A DNA stretch of 64,000 bases from Citrobacter sp. Res13-Sevr-PEB04-36 (GTDB lineage: Bacteria; Pseudomonadota; Gammaproteobacteria; Enterobacterales; Enterobacteriaceae): contig NZ_JADABY010000003.1 in assembly GCF_015672735.1 (NCBI RefSeq), forward strand, positions 1 to 64,000, given 5' to 3'. Positions 9,187-20,541 of the stretch are shown here, piece by piece (the stretch's first letter is position 1; each line of letters starts with the position of its first letter). The notes under the pieces are model-generated. The model was not told the DNA's origin, made no database searches, and was given only the letters and a program-made list of their open reading frames with translations. A program made the position numbers and the translations under genes.

Positions 9187-10838
9187 GATATCTACGTTAT
9201 ACCGTGGCGTTTATCGCTTTTATTGTGCTGTATTATATTTTTCCCATCAATAGCCGCCTGCTGTGGCAGCCTGACGAAACGCGCTATGCTGAAATTAGCC
9301 GGGAAATGCTCAACTCGGGCAACTGGGTAGTCCCGCACTTTTTAGGATTACGCTATTTTGAAAAACCCGTTGCCGGGTACTGGCTGAACAGTCTTGGGCA
9401 ATGGCTGTTTGGTGCCACCAATTTTGGCGTCAGGGCGGGCGCTATTTTTGCCACGCTCCTCACTGCGCTACTGGTGGCCTGGCTTGCCCTGCAACTATGG
9501 CGAGATAAGCAGACTGCGATACTCTCTTCGCTTATATTTTTAACGTTTTTTTCAGTCTACAGCATCGGCACCTACGCGGTACTCGACCCGATCATCGCGC
9601 TATGGTTGATGGCAGGTATGTGCTGTTTTTGGCAAGGTATGCAGGCCACCACGAAAACCGGCAAAATCATCGCATTTTTGCTGTTGGGACTGACCTGCGG
9701 CATGGGGGTGATGACCAAAGGTTTTCTCGCCCTTGCGGTCCCGGTTCTCAGCGTGCTGCCGTGGGTATTTGTACAAAAACGCTGGAAAGATCTCTTTATC
9801 TACGGCTGGCTGGCAGTGATCGGCTGTATTGCCATCGTCCTGCCGTGGGGAATCGCTATTGCACAACGCGAGCCTGACTTCTGGCGTTACTTTTTCTGGG
9901 TCGAACATATTCAGCGCTTCGCGCAGGCGGATGCCCAACATAAAGCCCCGCTCTGGTACTACCTGCCCGTCCTTATCGCAGGCAGTTTGCCCTGGCTTGG
10001 TCTTCTTCCTGGCGCGCTGCGAACGGGCTGGCGTGAACGGGATATCCCGCGTAGCGCGCTATATCTGCTGGGCTGGATTGTCATGCCGATTCTGTTTTTC
10101 AGCATCGCCAAAGGAAAACTACCCACCTATATACTTTCCTGCTTCGCGCCGTTGGCTCTCCTCACCGCGCGTTTCGGCCTGCAGGCGGCTGAGAAAGGTT
10201 CTGTTGCCCTGCGCGTTAATGGCGGGATCAACATCCTCTTTGGGGTGTTCGGCATTGTCGGCACCTTCGTTGTTTCTACGCTGGGGCCGTTGTCGTCCCC
10301 TGTCTGGACGCATATTGAAACCTATAAGGTTTTTCATTCGTGGGGCATCTTTCTCATCTGGACTTTTTTTGGCTGGTATACACTCACCAATAGCGAAAAA
10401 ACGTGGAAATATGCCGCATTGTGCCCGCTGGGTCTGGCGCTGTTGTTTGGATACGCGGTACCCGACAGGGTCATGGAAGCGAAACAACCGCAGTTTTTTG
10501 TTGAGATGACAAAAGAGTCAATACAATCAAGTCGTTACGTGCTTGCAGACAACGTTGGCGTCGCCGCGGGCCTCGCCTGGAGCCTGAAACGCGATGACAT
10601 CATCCTGTACGGGCAAATGGGCGAGCTAAAATATGGCCTGAATTATCCCGATGCCCGTGGCCGTTTTGTCAGTCAGACTGACTTTCCCGACTGGTTAGCA
10701 CAACATCGTCAGGAGGGTATTATTACGCTGGTGCTGTCGATTGATAAGAACGAAGATATTAATCAACTTGCCATTCCACCCGCAGATTACGTTGATAATC
10801 AGGGGCGTCTGGTCTTGATTCAGTACCGGCCCAAATGA
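9183..10838 (+). CDS. arnT: Lipid A L-Ara4N transferase ArnT
   Basis: A 551-residue integral membrane glycosyltransferase of the GT83/PMT family. It transfers Ara4N from undecaprenyl phosphate to lipid A phosphates on the periplasmic side, lowering negative charge and giving resistance to polymyxin and cationic peptides. About a dozen hydrophobic helices are visible, with the first periplasmic loop carrying [16 protein letters not shown], the conserved acidic catalytic region. The start [10 protein letters not shown] overlaps the arnD stop (ATGA). An upstream ATG frame to 9147 lies inside arnD and is less likely. Confidence 0.95.
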   Translation: MRYLRYTVAFIAFIVLYYIFPINSRLLWQPDETRYAEISREMLNSGNWVVPHFLGLRYFEKPVAGYWLNSLGQWLFGATNFGVRAGAIFATLLTALLVAWLALQLWRDKQTAILSSLIFLTFFSVYSIGTYAVLDPIIALWLMAGMCCFWQGMQATTKTGKIIAFLLLGLTCGMGVMTKGFLALAVPVLSVLPWVFVQKRWKDLFIYGWLAVIGCIAIVLPWGIAIAQREPDFWRYFFWVEHIQRFAQADAQHKAPLWYYLPVLIAGSLPWLGLLPGALRTGWRERDIPRSALYLLGWIVMPILFFSIAKGKLPTYILSCFAPLALLTARFGLQAAEKGSVALRVNGGINILFGVFGIVGTFVVSTLGPLSSPVWTHIETYKVFHSWGIFLIWTFFGWYTLTNSEKTWKYAALCPLGLALLFGYAVPDRVMEAKQPQFFVEMTKESIQSSRYVLADNVGVAAGLAWSLKRDDIILYGQMGELKYGLNYPDARGRFVSQTDFPDWLAQHRQEGIITLVLSIDKNEDINQLAIPPADYVDNQGRLVLIQYRPK

Positions 10839-11170
10839 TCTGGCTGGCGTTAGTCCTCGCCAGTCTGCTCAGCGTAGGCGGGCAACTGTGCCAGAAGCAG
10901 GCCACCCGCCCGATGCCTGTCCGCGCGCGCAAACGCCACATTGCGTGGTGGATTAGCCTTGCTCTGGCAAGCCTTGGGGGGGCGATGCTGTTATGGCTGG
11001 TGGTATTGCAGAACATCCCGGTTGGCCTGGCCTATCCGATGCTGAGCCTTAACTTTGTCTGGGTCACGCTGGCCGCCTGGAAAATCTGGCAAGAGCCCGT
11101 CACGAAGCGCCACTGGCTGGGCGTGGGGCTGATTATCACCGGTATCTTTATTCTTGGGGGCGCGGTGTAA
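10835..11170 (+). CDS. arnE: Ara4N-phosphoundecaprenol flippase subunit ArnE
   Basis: 111 residues, four transmembrane helices, small multidrug resistance (SMR/EamA) fold. With ArnF it is proposed to flip undecaprenyl-P-Ara4N to the periplasmic face of the inner membrane. The motif [16 protein letters not shown] near residues 65-80 is typical of the family. The start overlaps the arnT stop by four bases and the stop shares one base with the arnF start (TAATG), so the pair is translationally coupled. Confidence 0.93.
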   Translation: MIWLALVLASLLSVGGQLCQKQATRPMPVRARKRHIAWWISLALASLGGAMLLWLVVLQNIPVGLAYPMLSLNFVWVTLAAWKIWQEPVTKRHWLGVGLIITGIFILGGAV

Positions 11171-11568
11171 TGGGGATATTCTGGGGGCTGTGTAGCGTCA
11201 TTATCACCTCTGTTGCCCAGTTAAGTCTGGGCTATGCGATGAATAACCTGCCGCCGATGCTGCATCCGTTGCGATTTATGGAGGTGCTATCTTCTGCAAA
11301 CGTCGGGGCGTTAACGCTGTACGCAGGGCTGGCGGGATATTTACTCTCGGTTATCTGCTGGCACCAGGCCCTGCACCGACTGGCACTGAGCAAGGCCTAC
11401 GCCTTGCTCAGTCTGAGCTACGTGCTGGTGTGGCTCGCCTCAATGTTCTTACCTGGCTGGCAGGGAACATTTTCATGGCAGGCGCTCATCGGCGTGCTGT
11501 GCATTATGGCAGGTCTTATGACGATTTTTCTCGGACCCAGTCCAGCAACGCGCGGCGAGAAACCTTAA
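11170..11568 (+). CDS. arnF: Ara4N-phosphoundecaprenol flippase subunit ArnF
   Basis: 132 residues, four transmembrane helices; SMR-type partner of ArnE with [23 protein letters not shown] as the hallmark stretch. It is slightly longer at the C-terminus than E. coli ArnF (128). The last 53 bases overlap, tail to tail, the 3' end of menE on the other strand. In E. coli and Salmonella pmrD sits in this junction; here no room is left for it. Last gene of the arn operon, with no visible terminator before menE. Confidence 0.93.
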   Translation: MGIFWGLCSVIITSVAQLSLGYAMNNLPPMLHPLRFMEVLSSANVGALTLYAGLAGYLLSVICWHQALHRLALSKAYALLSLSYVLVWLASMFLPGWQGTFSWQALIGVLCIMAGLMTIFLGPSPATRGEKP

Positions 11569-12928
11569 TGCCGCCATTTTTCAGCTCTGGCGGTAATTCC
11601 AGCCAGCGCACCGGCTGCTGAAAACGGGCCAGCTTATCTTTCACCCATTCAGCAAGGTTGGCATCATCCGCACGGGCATCGTATTCAACGACCGCCACCG
11701 GACGATGACCAAACTCATGGTCTTCCAGTGGAACAACAAAAGCTTGCAGCACCTGTGGATGCGCGGCGATCACGCGTTCCACCTCTTCTGGCTGAATACC
11801 TTCCCCGCCGCTAAAGAACAGGTTGTCCATGCGACCGACAATCGTGAGCTTACCGTCGTTTAACATGCCGCGATCGCGGGTAGCAAACCAGCCCTCGCCA
11901 TTAACCAGCGGAATAAGCTGTCCGTTACGCCAGTAACCTGATGCCATGCTGGCAGCGCGCAGCCAGACTTCGTCCTCCACGATTTTGATCTCTCTACCCG
12001 GCAAGGCGGAACCGACATCGCCCAGGCCATCGGCTTCTTTAGCGCAAACCGTGGAAGCAAACTCCGTCAGCCCGTAACCGCACCAACAGCGAATCCCTTG
12101 CTCGCGCGCCTGCTCAGTCAGCTCAACCGGGATGGCCGCGCCCCCGAGCAGTACCGCTTTCAACGTGACCGGCGCGTTGTTAACCAGCAAACGCCAAAGC
12201 TGCGTCGGCACCAGCGAGGCATGGGTACAGCCCGCCAGCATCTTTTCCAGCGGTTGTTTGTCGCGCACGGTCATGCGCGCACCGGCCAATAACCAGCGCC
12301 ACAAAATACCCTGACCGGAAACATGAAACAGCGGCAGCGAGAGCAGCCAGTCATCTTCTGTACCAAACGGTATTAAAGACAACACTCCCTGCGCGCTCGC
12401 CAAATGAGCCTGACAGGTATGTACCGCTGCCTTGGGCAACCCGGTTGAACCCGATGTGAGCGTCATTGAACTCAAACGCAGAGGCAGCCAGTCGGCGGCA
12501 TATTCGCCAGACGATTGTTGGATCTGCAGCGGCATCAGCCCCGGAAAGGAGCTTTCGCCTTGCAGATCCAGCGAAAAACGCAGCGTTAAATCAGGGATCA
12601 ACGCATCCAGCAGTAGCCGCGGCAGCTGCGGATTCACCGGTAGCACTCGCGCCCCACTCTGCAACAACGCCAGCCAGGTAAGCGTTGACGAAGGGGTATT
12701 CCAGGCACGCAGCAGCACGCCGTCGCCCTCTTTCACCCCCTGAGCGGCAAACCCCGTGGCCAGCGCGTCGACGCGCGCACAGAGCTCGCGCCAGTTCAGC
12801 ACCTCATCATTGAGGCGTAACGCTGGCGCCTCTGCCCGAACCTGCCGCCAGTGACGCCACGGCCAGTCGGTAAACGTCGTCGCCAGGCCCGATAAGCGAG
12901 TGTTATCGGGCATGTCCTGCACGGTCAT
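11516..12928 (-). CDS. menE: o-Succinylbenzoate--CoA ligase MenE
   Basis: An AMP-forming acyl-CoA ligase. It activates o-succinylbenzoate with ATP and CoA in menaquinone synthesis. The P-loop-like adenylation motif [16 protein letters not shown], then [15 protein letters not shown] and the C-terminal lysine region [14 protein letters not shown] are all present. Starting at the ATG that overlaps the menC stop (12928) gives 470 residues, about 19 more than E. coli (451). The family-like sequence begins at about [13 protein letters not shown], so an internal start at the next Met (MPDN) is possible. Last gene of menFDHBCE; its 3' end overlaps arnF. Confidence 0.93.
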   Translation of the reverse strand: MTVQDMPDNTRLSGLATTFTDWPWRHWRQVRAEAPALRLNDEVLNWRELCARVDALATGFAAQGVKEGDGVLLRAWNTPSSTLTWLALLQSGARVLPVNPQLPRLLLDALIPDLTLRFSLDLQGESSFPGLMPLQIQQSSGEYAADWLPLRLSSMTLTSGSTGLPKAAVHTCQAHLASAQGVLSLIPFGTEDDWLLSLPLFHVSGQGILWRWLLAGARMTVRDKQPLEKMLAGCTHASLVPTQLWRLLVNNAPVTLKAVLLGGAAIPVELTEQAREQGIRCWCGYGLTEFASTVCAKEADGLGDVGSALPGREIKIVEDEVWLRAASMASGYWRNGQLIPLVNGEGWFATRDRGMLNDGKLTIVGRMDNLFFSGGEGIQPEEVERVIAAHPQVLQAFVVPLEDHEFGHRPVAVVEYDARADDANLAEWVKDKLARFQQPVRWLELPPELKNGGIKVSRRALLDWVREKSS

Positions 12929-13887
12929 AGCAGTTGTTCCAGCGCGTCCACGTCGATACACGGCAAGGTACTACCAGGCCAGCTTCGAACCTGCTGGCAC
13001 TGCATCAGGCTCAGCGTATCCAGACCCGGTATGGTCTGCGGTGTCAGCCAGGCGGCAATCCGCGCGAGTTGGGTTAACCCCAGGCTCGACTCAATAGACG
13101 AACTGATCACCGCAGTGAGTCCGAGCGCATGCGCGGCAGCAACCTGCTCGCGAACCTTGTCCAGACTGCCGGTGAGCGTAGGCTTGATGATCACCGCACT
13201 TACGCCTTCTTCCGCCATAAAGGTAAAGTCGGATTCACGCAGACTTTCATCCCATGCAATGGCAATCCCGGTTTCCCGCGCAAAGGCGCGAGAATCATCA
13301 CGGGTTTTGCACGGCTCTTCGAGGAAGGCAATGCGCCCGCGATAATCCGGATTGACGTATTTCGCAAACTGCTGTGCCTTCAGTGGTGTCCAGGCGCGGT
13401 TAGCATCAAGACGTAAATGCAGATCGGGGATCGCCTCCAGCAGCAGGTTGGCCACCATGCCGTCACGTACAGCTTCATACAGGCCAACTTTGATCTTCGC
13501 GACTTTTTCACCCGGCATGTCCGCCAGTTGCAGCACCAGATCGTCAGGATCTCCAGTACACAGCGGCGCGGCGCGATAATTCGCCGCCTCCGGCAATGTC
13601 CCTTCAAGCTCGGCGAGTGCACAACTTGTCCCAAAGGCCACCGAAGGCAGCTGTGGTAAAGAGGAATCCCCCTGCAGCCAGCCGTTTACCCAGGCCAACA
13701 GAGCCGTTTGCGCCTCTTCCCAGGTTTCCTGGCTGAAGCCCGGCAAGGGGGAGATCTCTCCCCATCCTTCACGCTCACCGTCACGAAGACAAACATACAG
13801 CCCGTCACGCGTTTTTAACCGCCTGTCACGCAAAATCACCCCCGCGTCCATGGGGATCTGCCAGCGGTATACCTGCGCGCTACGCAT
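12925..13887 (-). CDS. menC: o-Succinylbenzoate synthase MenC
   Basis: 320 residues; a muconate-lactonizing branch enolase-superfamily enzyme. It dehydrates SHCHC to o-succinylbenzoate. The metal ligands and catalytic lysines lie in the usual blocks: [37 protein letters not shown] and VIIKPTLTG. It overlaps menE by four bases and menB by one. Cytosolic enzyme, central step of the men pathway. Confidence 0.95.
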   Translation of the reverse strand: MRSAQVYRWQIPMDAGVILRDRRLKTRDGLYVCLRDGEREGWGEISPLPGFSQETWEEAQTALLAWVNGWLQGDSSLPQLPSVAFGTSCALAELEGTLPEAANYRAAPLCTGDPDDLVLQLADMPGEKVAKIKVGLYEAVRDGMVANLLLEAIPDLHLRLDANRAWTPLKAQQFAKYVNPDYRGRIAFLEEPCKTRDDSRAFARETGIAIAWDESLRESDFTFMAEEGVSAVIIKPTLTGSLDKVREQVAAAHALGLTAVISSSIESSLGLTQLARIAAWLTPQTIPGLDTLSLMQCQQVRSWPGSTLPCIDVDALEQLL

Positions 13888-14744
13888 TACGGATTCCGTT
13901 TGAATTTGCTGAAGTCAGGCTGACGTTTCTGGTTGAACGCGTTACGGCCTTCCTGACCTTCTTCTGTCATGTAGAACAGCATGGTGGCGTTACCGGCCAG
14001 TTCCTGCAGACCCGCCTGACCATCGCAGTCGGCGTTCAGCGCCGCTTTCAGGCAGCGCAGCGCCATTGGGCTATTTTGCAGCATTTCACGACACCAGCGC
14101 ACGGTCTCTTTTTCCAGATCCGCCAGCGGAACTACGGTGTTGACCAGGCCCATATCCAATGCCTGTTTCGCATCGTACTGACGGCACAGGAACCAGATTT
14201 CACGCGCTTTTTTCTGACCGACGATACGGGCCATATAAGACGCACCCCAACCGCCGTCAAAGGAACCCACTTTCGGGCCCGTCTGACCAAAGATGGCGTT
14301 TTCAGCCGCGATAGTCAGGTCACACATCATGTGCAGCACGTGGCCGCCACCAATGGAATAACCCGCAACCATCGCTACAACCGGCTTCGGACAGGTACGG
14401 ATCTGGCGCTGGAAGTCCAGCACGTTCAGGTGATGTACGCCGGAGTCATCCTGGTATCCGCCGTAGTCGCCGCGTACTTTCTGATCGCCGCCCGCACAGA
14501 ATGCTTTGTCGCCAGCACCGGTCAGGATAATCACGCCGATATTGTCGTCATAGCGCGCATCAGACATCGCCTGAATCATCTCTTTGACGGTAACAGGACG
14601 GAAAGCATTGCGTACCTGCGGACGATTGATGGTGATTTTTGCGATACCGTCGGTGGATTTTTCATAGCGAATGTCGGTATAGCCTTCAGAGCAATCGAGC
14701 CATTCTACCGGTGCGTAAAGCATTGTTTCATCAGGATAGATCAT
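13887..14744 (-). CDS. menB: 1,4-Dihydroxy-2-naphthoyl-CoA synthase MenB
   Basis: 285 residues, identical to the family length; crotonase superfamily. It closes the naphthoquinone ring from o-succinylbenzoyl-CoA. The oxyanion-hole stretch [21 protein letters not shown] and the second block [21 protein letters not shown] are seen, with the conserved Asp region [16 protein letters not shown]. It lies 14 bases downstream of menH and abuts menC. Highly conserved sequence, so the assignment is secure. Confidence 0.97.
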   Translation of the reverse strand: MIYPDETMLYAPVEWLDCSEGYTDIRYEKSTDGIAKITINRPQVRNAFRPVTVKEMIQAMSDARYDDNIGVIILTGAGDKAFCAGGDQKVRGDYGGYQDDSGVHHLNVLDFQRQIRTCPKPVVAMVAGYSIGGGHVLHMMCDLTIAAENAIFGQTGPKVGSFDGGWGASYMARIVGQKKAREIWFLCRQYDAKQALDMGLVNTVVPLADLEKETVRWCREMLQNSPMALRCLKAALNADCDGQAGLQELAGNATMLFYMTEEGQEGRNAFNQKRQPDFSKFKRNP

Positions 14745-14758
14745 AAAATGTCCTTTAG

Positions 14759-15517
14759 TCAGCGACGCAGAATCTGAGCCAGACAGTCTACCACGCCCGC
14801 GGGATTGTCCCGGTGCGCGTTGTGTCCGGCGTGAGGAATCACATGGTTCGGTACAGACATTTCCGTCGCCAGAGCGCGGAATTTATCGTCACGTTCACCA
14901 CATAAATAATAAAACGGAAATGTGCGCGTGGTGAGCGGCGCACGTAAATCGGGTTGACCCGCCAGCGAGGTGGCCTCCAGCATGGCGGCAAGCGTAACGC
15001 CATTGTTCTGGCTACGCAGCTCAACCAGCGCCTGGCGTTGCACAGGGCTTAGCGAGGCGAAAACCGGCTGTTGATACCAGTCGTTAAAAACATCCCGTAA
15101 CGGTTCGTGGCGAAAACGTGCGGCCCAGCGACTGTCACCAAGGCGACGTTGCGTGCGCTCGTCTTCACTTTGCAGCCCCGGATGCCCGCCTTCGACCACC
15201 AGGCCGCAAAGCCCTGACATCCCCTGGCAAGCCGCCATCATCGCCACTCTGCCACCAAGAGAATATCCCACCAGCCAGTAGTTAAGTATGTTGTAACTAA
15301 ATAAAGTGTTACGCAGCAATTCGCTGACATCATCAAATCCGCTGACGTGAATATCCGCAGAACCGCCGTGTCCGGGCAAATCAATATACAGCCGTGAACA
15401 GTCCGCAAACTGCTCCCCGACCGACTGCCATTCCCGGCAATCGCCGGAGAAGCCGTGCAGGAAAACCAACCAGGGGGCATCCGCCTGGCCCGTGTTCACC
15501 TGCGCGTGCAGGATCAT
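14759..15517 (-). CDS. menH: SHCHC synthase MenH
   Basis: A 252-residue alpha/beta hydrolase that eliminates pyruvate from SEPHCHC to give SHCHC. The nucleophile elbow GYSLGG places the catalytic serine at residue 86; FLHGFSGD forms the oxyanion region and the catalytic His is in [14 protein letters not shown] near the C-terminus. The ATG overlaps the menD stop by four bases. The older name YfbB applies to this gene. Confidence 0.94.
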   Translation of the reverse strand: MILHAQVNTGQADAPWLVFLHGFSGDCREWQSVGEQFADCSRLYIDLPGHGGSADIHVSGFDDVSELLRNTLFSYNILNYWLVGYSLGGRVAMMAACQGMSGLCGLVVEGGHPGLQSEDERTQRRLGDSRWAARFRHEPLRDVFNDWYQQPVFASLSPVQRQALVELRSQNNGVTLAAMLEATSLAGQPDLRAPLTTRTFPFYYLCGERDDKFRALATEMSVPNHVIPHAGHNAHRDNPAGVVDCLAQILRR

Positions 15518-17184
15518 AGATGACTCACCTGCGCCAACAGTTGCTGCAGGGTTTGCGCCCCGTCAGTTTCATTAACCACCAGCTCAATCACCGTGGCGGC
15601 CGGAGTACGCCAGGCTCCCGCCAGCACGCGCTCCAGCTGTTCCCAGTTTTCCGGACGGTGATATTTTAGGTTAAACATCGCTGCCGCATGATCAAAATGG
15701 ACGTTCTGCGGCATCAGATAGAACCGTTCACGCTCACTTTGCGGCGTCGGCAGCAGGGAGAAAATCTGCCCGCCGTTATTGTTCACCACAATCAGGACAA
15801 ACGGTGCGGAGACCTGGCGCAATAAGGCCAGCGCATTCAGATCATACAGCGCCGATAAGTCACCGACGATGGCCAGCGTCGATTTCGCGCTGGCTCGCTG
15901 TACACCTGCCGCGGTTGACAGTAGACCGTCAATACCGCTGGCCCCGCGATTACTGTATACCGGGTACCCTGCCGGAAGCTGCGACAATGCGTCAATCAGA
16001 CGTACCACCAGGCTGTTACCGACAAACAGCTGGCCCTGTTCAGGCAGATACTCGCGAATGCGGTGCGCCAGCTGCGCTTCACCAAACGCCTCGCGACGTG
16101 CTGCCACCGTCTGCCATGCTTGTTCCGCGAGGCGCGGAATATCGACGCACCAGGGCTGACGTTTCTCTGCCGGATGCAGATCCAGCCAGTCGCCAACCTT
16201 CGCGACTAACCTGCGCCCACGATGATGAGCGGGATCCAGCCGTCCTTCGATATTGTCGACAATCCAGTATTCTTGCGGGTTACAGGTGGCCTGCCATTGC
16301 AACAGACGTTTTCCGGTCAGGCTGCTGCCCAACTGCACCACAATCTGTGCCTGCTGTAATTCGGTCACCGCTTTCGCATTGCCCAACCACAGGTCGGCAC
16401 ACGGCAGCGGCTGTCCGGTTTGCGACAGCACATCGCCAATCAGCGGCCAGCCTAACGTCTGTGCCCACAGCGCGACTTTCTTACCCTCTTCCGCCGTCAT
16501 GCGCCCGGCAATCACCACACCGCGCTTTTGCCGCCAGAAGAACCAGTCGCGCTGTTTGTCACTTTCCAGCCGACGCGCTTCGCGCAGCCAGGGCTTATCA
16601 TCCTGCCACCAGTCACCCAGGCGCTGCTGCCACTCAATGCCCGTGTCGTCCATCTCGCCATACAGCGGCTCCGCAAACGGGCAGTTAATGTGTACCGCAC
16701 CGCTGTGCAGTGAAGCCATGGCATTATCGAGGGTGGAAACCAGCCAACTGGCGGGAATGTCCTGCGTCGGACGCGGTAAAGAGAGCGTTTGCGATGGATG
16801 AGAAGCAAACATTCCCGGCTGACGAATCGCCTGATTCGCCCCGCAGTCGATAAGCTCAGGCGGTCTGTCCGCCGTGAGTAAAATCAGTTTTTCACCGGTC
16901 AGACCGGCTTCGATAAGCGCCGGATACAAATTCGCTACTGCCGTACCGGAGGTCACAATCACCGCCACCGGCTGCCGGCTGACCTTGGCCAGACCTAAAG
17001 CCAGATGCCCCAACCCGCGCTCGTCAAAGTGGGTATGGTGGATAAAGGCAGAATTTACCGCTGCGGCCAGCGTCAATGGCGTCGAACGAGAGCCAGGCGC
17101 AATGCAAACATGCCTGACGCCGTGGCGAGTGAGTGCTTCCAGTATGACCGCCGCCCAGCGTCGGTTAAATGCGCTTACTGACAT
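15514..17184 (-). CDS. menD: SEPHCHC synthase MenD
   Basis: 556 residues from the preferred start ([10 protein letters not shown]); thiamine-diphosphate-dependent. It adds a succinic semialdehyde unit from 2-oxoglutarate to isochorismate. The ThDP domain is seen in [15 protein letters not shown] and [17 protein letters not shown], with [12 protein letters not shown] following. The N-terminal Pyr domain includes [12 protein letters not shown] and [16 protein letters not shown]. An upstream Met (17202) would add six residues not shared by relatives. Coupled to menH, 84 bases downstream of menF. Confidence 0.95.
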   Translation of the reverse strand: MSVSAFNRRWAAVILEALTRHGVRHVCIAPGSRSTPLTLAAAVNSAFIHHTHFDERGLGHLALGLAKVSRQPVAVIVTSGTAVANLYPALIEAGLTGEKLILLTADRPPELIDCGANQAIRQPGMFASHPSQTLSLPRPTQDIPASWLVSTLDNAMASLHSGAVHINCPFAEPLYGEMDDTGIEWQQRLGDWWQDDKPWLREARRLESDKQRDWFFWRQKRGVVIAGRMTAEEGKKVALWAQTLGWPLIGDVLSQTGQPLPCADLWLGNAKAVTELQQAQIVVQLGSSLTGKRLLQWQATCNPQEYWIVDNIEGRLDPAHHRGRRLVAKVGDWLDLHPAEKRQPWCVDIPRLAEQAWQTVAARREAFGEAQLAHRIREYLPEQGQLFVGNSLVVRLIDALSQLPAGYPVYSNRGASGIDGLLSTAAGVQRASAKSTLAIVGDLSALYDLNALALLRQVSAPFVLIVVNNNGGQIFSLLPTPQSERERFYLMPQNVHFDHAAAMFNLKYHRPENWEQLERVLAGAWRTPAATVIELVVNETDGAQTLQQLLAQVSHL

Positions 17185-17268
17185 AAGATTGTCCGGTATC
17201 AATATTGCGACACAGTATAAAGAATCGAATAAATGGATTTTTGATATGAGTCGATAATGTGTGACTCA

Positions 17269-18567
17269 TTAGGCTTCCATCTGTAATAAAGTACGTAAAC
17301 CCGCCGCTTTATTGTCTATTTCCTGCCATTCTTGTTCGGGATCAGAGCCGCGTACAATCCCGGCCCCGGCGTACAGACGCACCACGTTACCGCTAATTTT
17401 CGCTGAACGTAGCGACACGCAAAACTCGCTTTGCCGCAGGGAGAGATATCCCGCAGAGCCTGCATACCATTCCCGTTCAAAAGGTTCATTATGCTGGATG
17501 AATGCGCGCGCCCGTTCACGCGGAATGCCCGCCACTGCCGCGGTCGGCTGAAGCTGCATCAGGCAAAGTGTGTCATCCGGCTGATTCAGCGCCGTCCAGA
17601 TACAGCGGCGCAGATGCTGTACTTTGCGCAGTCTGAGCACCTGCGGCGGCAGCACGTCGAGGGTTTGCGTACAGTTTTGCAGTCGCTGACAGATATCTTC
17701 CACCACCAGCATATTCTCACGCTGGTTTTTATCGTCCTTCATCAGCCACTCACCGAGCTGCCAGGCCCGGTGGTCGTCAGGATGATTAGCGACGGTTCCG
17801 GCCAGCGCCTCGGTACGCAGCGCCGTATCACGCCGTCGATACAGACGTTCAGGCGACGATCCCAAAAAAGCGCACTCGGCGGAAAACGCCATAAAGAAAT
17901 GGTAGCAGTTAAGGTTTAAGCGACGACTGGAGGCCATCACCGACGCGGCGTTCACCGGCTGTGAGAACTGTAAATCGGTCGCCCGCGCCAGCACCACTTT
18001 GTCGAGCGCTTCCCCGGCAATGGTTTGGGTAGCAAGTTCAATCAGGCGCGTCCATCCCGCTTTATCTGGCCAGTGCTGTTCAGCGGTTAAATTCAGGCGC
18101 AGGGCGGGAAGCGGCTTCACGTTGGCAAGCGTTGAGAGAAATGCGCGCGCGTGGACGGCATCTTCTTGCAGCGACACGTCGCTATACAGGTGTAACCGTA
18201 AGGTCGCCACGCCTGCACAGCGCCGCCATTCCAGGCGAGGTAGCAGTAAATTGCCGCGCTGGGGTTCAAACGCATTCAGGCCCCAGATGCGTAGTTCAGG
18301 ATGGTATTCATGCTGGCGTAAAAACTGCTGAGCGGCGACCAGCGAGGAAAACGTTGCCACGGCCCCCAGCACGGCGGCTTCTTCATCGCCGTTACGTTGT
18401 TGCCAGTAAAACTGCGGCCAGACGGATTGACTGGCCAGCCAGCCTAAAGCGTCGAAAGCATCATTCAGCGGGAAAGGGATGTCGTAAATACGAATGCCAG
18501 GTGCTGCCGGTATCTCTTGCGTCAAAAGGCGCATCAGATTTTCCAGCGCAGTAGTAATTGAATGCAC
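17269..18567 (-). CDS. menF: Isochorismate synthase MenF
   Basis: 432 residues; chorismate-utilising enzyme family with the active-site blocks LDKVVLARATDLQF, EALAGTVAN, CQRLQ and the C-terminal GAGIVRGSDPEQEWQEIDNKAAGLRTLL. It isomerises chorismate to isochorismate for menaquinone. The start is GTG (read as Met) with GGGAGAGG just upstream, as in E. coli where menF also begins at GTG. First gene of the men operon. Confidence 0.94.
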   Translation of the reverse strand: MHSITTALENLMRLLTQEIPAAPGIRIYDIPFPLNDAFDALGWLASQSVWPQFYWQQRNGDEEAAVLGAVATFSSLVAAQQFLRQHEYHPELRIWGLNAFEPQRGNLLLPRLEWRRCAGVATLRLHLYSDVSLQEDAVHARAFLSTLANVKPLPALRLNLTAEQHWPDKAGWTRLIELATQTIAGEALDKVVLARATDLQFSQPVNAASVMASSRRLNLNCYHFFMAFSAECAFLGSSPERLYRRRDTALRTEALAGTVANHPDDHRAWQLGEWLMKDDKNQRENMLVVEDICQRLQNCTQTLDVLPPQVLRLRKVQHLRRCIWTALNQPDDTLCLMQLQPTAAVAGIPRERARAFIQHNEPFEREWYAGSAGYLSLRQSEFCVSLRSAKISGNVVRLYAGAGIVRGSDPEQEWQEIDNKAAGLRTLLQMEA

Positions 18568-18671
18568 GCAGACCTCTCCCTGTTAAAAACCTCTCATTAT
18601 ACGGGGTACTGACGAGAAAAAGCAGTACCCCCGTTTAGGGAGTACTGACAAATGCAATGAAGGTGTCGAAT

Positions 18672-18977
18672 TTATCGCCGTGCTAACAATAAACCCATCA
18701 CTAAACCGACCGTTGCACCCACGCCGATCCCGCGCCACGGTTTATCATGCACATAGTCATCTGCCCGGCAAACGGCCTTTTTCGCGCGATAATAATAGCT
18801 GTCCGAAGCGTGGCTGACGCGATTTCTCACCTCTTCTAACGCCTGCTCGGCTTTCGCTTTTAACGCCAGGTACTTCTGGTCAGCAGGATCGCCCGACGAG
18901 CGCAGTACTTCTTCCAGCGTTTCGCTGAGTAATTCCAGGTCATCATCAATACGTGATTCATAAGAATGAAAAGACAT
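18672..18977 (-). CDS. elaB: Stress-response protein ElaB (DUF883 family, C-tail anchored)
   Basis: 101 residues. An amphipathic, charge-rich helical N-terminal region (DDLELLSETLEEVLRSSG, ALEEVRNRVSHA) precedes one C-terminal membrane helix (IGVGATVGLVMGLLLARR). This is the ElaB/YqjD/YgaM family. YqjD and ElaB associate with ribosomes through the N-terminal part and with the inner membrane through the C-terminal helix, and are RpoS-dependent in E. coli. Terminal Arg-Arg is seen here. Regulation was not traced in the sequence. Confidence 0.93.
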   Translation of the reverse strand: MSFHSYESRIDDDLELLSETLEEVLRSSGDPADQKYLALKAKAEQALEEVRNRVSHASDSYYYRAKKAVCRADDYVHDKPWRGIGVGATVGLVMGLLLARR

Positions 18978-19030
18978 TATTTTCTCCCTTTCTATTTACG
19001 TACCCGCTAACTATAGACGACCTGAGCTGT

Positions 19031-19492
19031 TTACGCTTGATGTCCCTCACGCGCCATGCCGATGTGCGGAATGCCATCTTCATCATAGATATCCGTCACC
19101 GGAACGAAACCAAAGCGCGCGTAGAACGGTTGCAGATGCGCCTGCGCGCCCAGATACAACGCCTTGTGCGGCCAGTGCTGAGCACAGGATTCAAGCGTCT
19201 GCGTCATCAACTGCTGTCCCAGTTTTTCCCCGCGTAACGCAGCGCTGACAATCACCCGGCCAATAACCACCGGTTCAAGATCGTCGTCGCTTTTCAGAAT
19301 CCTCGCATACGCTACCAGTTGCTCATTATGCCACCCCAGAAGGTGTCGGTTTTCACCCGTCAGGTCATCGCCGTCCACATCCTGATACGGGCACTGTTGC
19401 TCAACAACAAATACCGCACAGCGTAACTGAAGAATGGCATACAGTTGCTGGACGGTCAGTTCTGTATGGTGGAGATCTTGCCAGTGAATCAT
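19031..19492 (-). CDS. elaA: GNAT family N-acetyltransferase ElaA
   Basis: 153 residues from the ATG giving MIHWQDLHHTEL, matching E. coli ElaA in length. The GNAT core is visible in VVIGRVIVSAALRGEKLGQQLM, the acetyl-CoA pyrophosphate loop. The substrate is not known. A much longer in-frame reading to 19717 crosses into divergent rbn and is rejected. It lies divergent from rbn with 67 bases between starts. Confidence 0.92.
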   Translation of the reverse strand: MIHWQDLHHTELTVQQLYAILQLRCAVFVVEQQCPYQDVDGDDLTGENRHLLGWHNEQLVAYARILKSDDDLEPVVIGRVIVSAALRGEKLGQQLMTQTLESCAQHWPHKALYLGAQAHLQPFYARFGFVPVTDIYDEDGIPHIGMAREGHQA

Positions 19493-19559
19493 TGTCTGCC
19501 CCTTGGTTGTGATAACCTGAACACCCTGCCTTATTAATGGCGAAAAGTGTAATACAAAG

Positions 19560-20477
19560 ATGGAATTAATTTTTTTAGGCACGTCTGCGGGTGTTCCCAC
19601 GCGCTCCCGCAATGTAACGGCAATATTACTCAATCTGCAACATCCTACGCAGGCGGGATTGTGGCTTTTTGATTGCGGCGAAGGAACGCAGCACCAGATG
19701 CTGACCACGCCGTTCAATCCGGGAAAACTCGAACGTATTTTTATCAGCCATCTGCATGGCGATCACCTTTTTGGCCTGCCTGGACTGTTGTGCAGCCGCT
19801 CGATGGCCGGAAACGTCCAGCCGTTGACGCTGTACGGGCCAAAAGGGTTACGGGAATTTACCGAGACCGCATTACGCCTGAGCGGCTCCTGGACCGATTA
19901 TCCGCTGGAGATTGTGGAAATTACCGCCGGAGAAATTCTCGACGACGGTCTGCGTAAAGTGACGGCTTTCGCGCTGGCGCATCCGCTCGAATGCTACGGT
20001 TTTCGCGTTGAGGAACATGACAAACCCGGTGCGCTTGACGCCAGCGCGCTAAAGGCAGCCGGCGTTAAGCCAGGACCGTGGTTCCAGGATCTCAAAGCCG
20101 GTAATACCGTCGTGCTGGAAGATGGCCGTTCCCTTAACGGTGCTGATTTTCTCGCCCCGGCAATACCGGGCAAATCCGTGGCGATATTTGGCGATACCGC
20201 GCCGTGCGTCGCCGCCCTCGAACTGGCAAAAGGTGTGGATGTGATGGTACATGAAACCACGCTGGACGCCTCGATGGAAGAAAAGGCCAACAGTCGGGGA
20301 CACAGCTCCACCCGTCAGGCCGCGATGCTGGCGCGAGAGGCAGGCGTCGGCCGATTGATTATGACCCACGTCAGCTCGCGTTATGATGAAAAAGGCTGCC
20401 AACGTTTGCTCGAAGAGTGTCGGGCGCTGTTTCCGGCAACTGAACTGGCGCACGATTTCGCCATTTTCACGGTTTAA
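19560..20477 (+). CDS. rbn: Ribonuclease BN / tRNase Z (ElaC)
   Basis: 305 residues of the metallo-beta-lactamase fold. The zinc motif [12 protein letters not shown] (HxHxDH) lies near residue 65, with further ligands in GDTAPC, HETT and the C-terminal GHSSTRQAA. The enzyme trims tRNA 3' ends; in E. coli it has exo- and endonuclease activity. The start is the ATG at 19560. A FliA-type promoter for the next gene begins just after the stop codon. Confidence 0.95.
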   Translation: MELIFLGTSAGVPTRSRNVTAILLNLQHPTQAGLWLFDCGEGTQHQMLTTPFNPGKLERIFISHLHGDHLFGLPGLLCSRSMAGNVQPLTLYGPKGLREFTETALRLSGSWTDYPLEIVEITAGEILDDGLRKVTAFALAHPLECYGFRVEEHDKPGALDASALKAAGVKPGPWFQDLKAGNTVVLEDGRSLNGADFLAPAIPGKSVAIFGDTAPCVAALELAKGVDVMVHETTLDASMEEKANSRGHSSTRQAAMLAREAGVGRLIMTHVSSRYDEKGCQRLLEECRALFPATELAHDFAIFTV

Positions 20478-20480
20478 CGC

Positions 20481-20507
20481 TCTATTTTTCCGCCTCAGTG
20501 CCGATAA
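20481..20507 (+). promoter_or_regulatory. Flagellar sigma-28 (FliA) promoter for the CheV-type gene
   Basis: TCTATTTT-N11-GCCGATAA: the -10 element is an exact match to the FliA consensus and the -35 matches TAAAGTTT at five of eight positions, with ideal spacing. It begins three bases after the rbn stop and lies 35 bases before the CheV start. The fit with a chemotaxis gene makes it convincing. Confidence 0.8.
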
Positions 20508-20541
20508 CAGTGAAAAGGCTGGCGTTCACACTGAGGACAGG

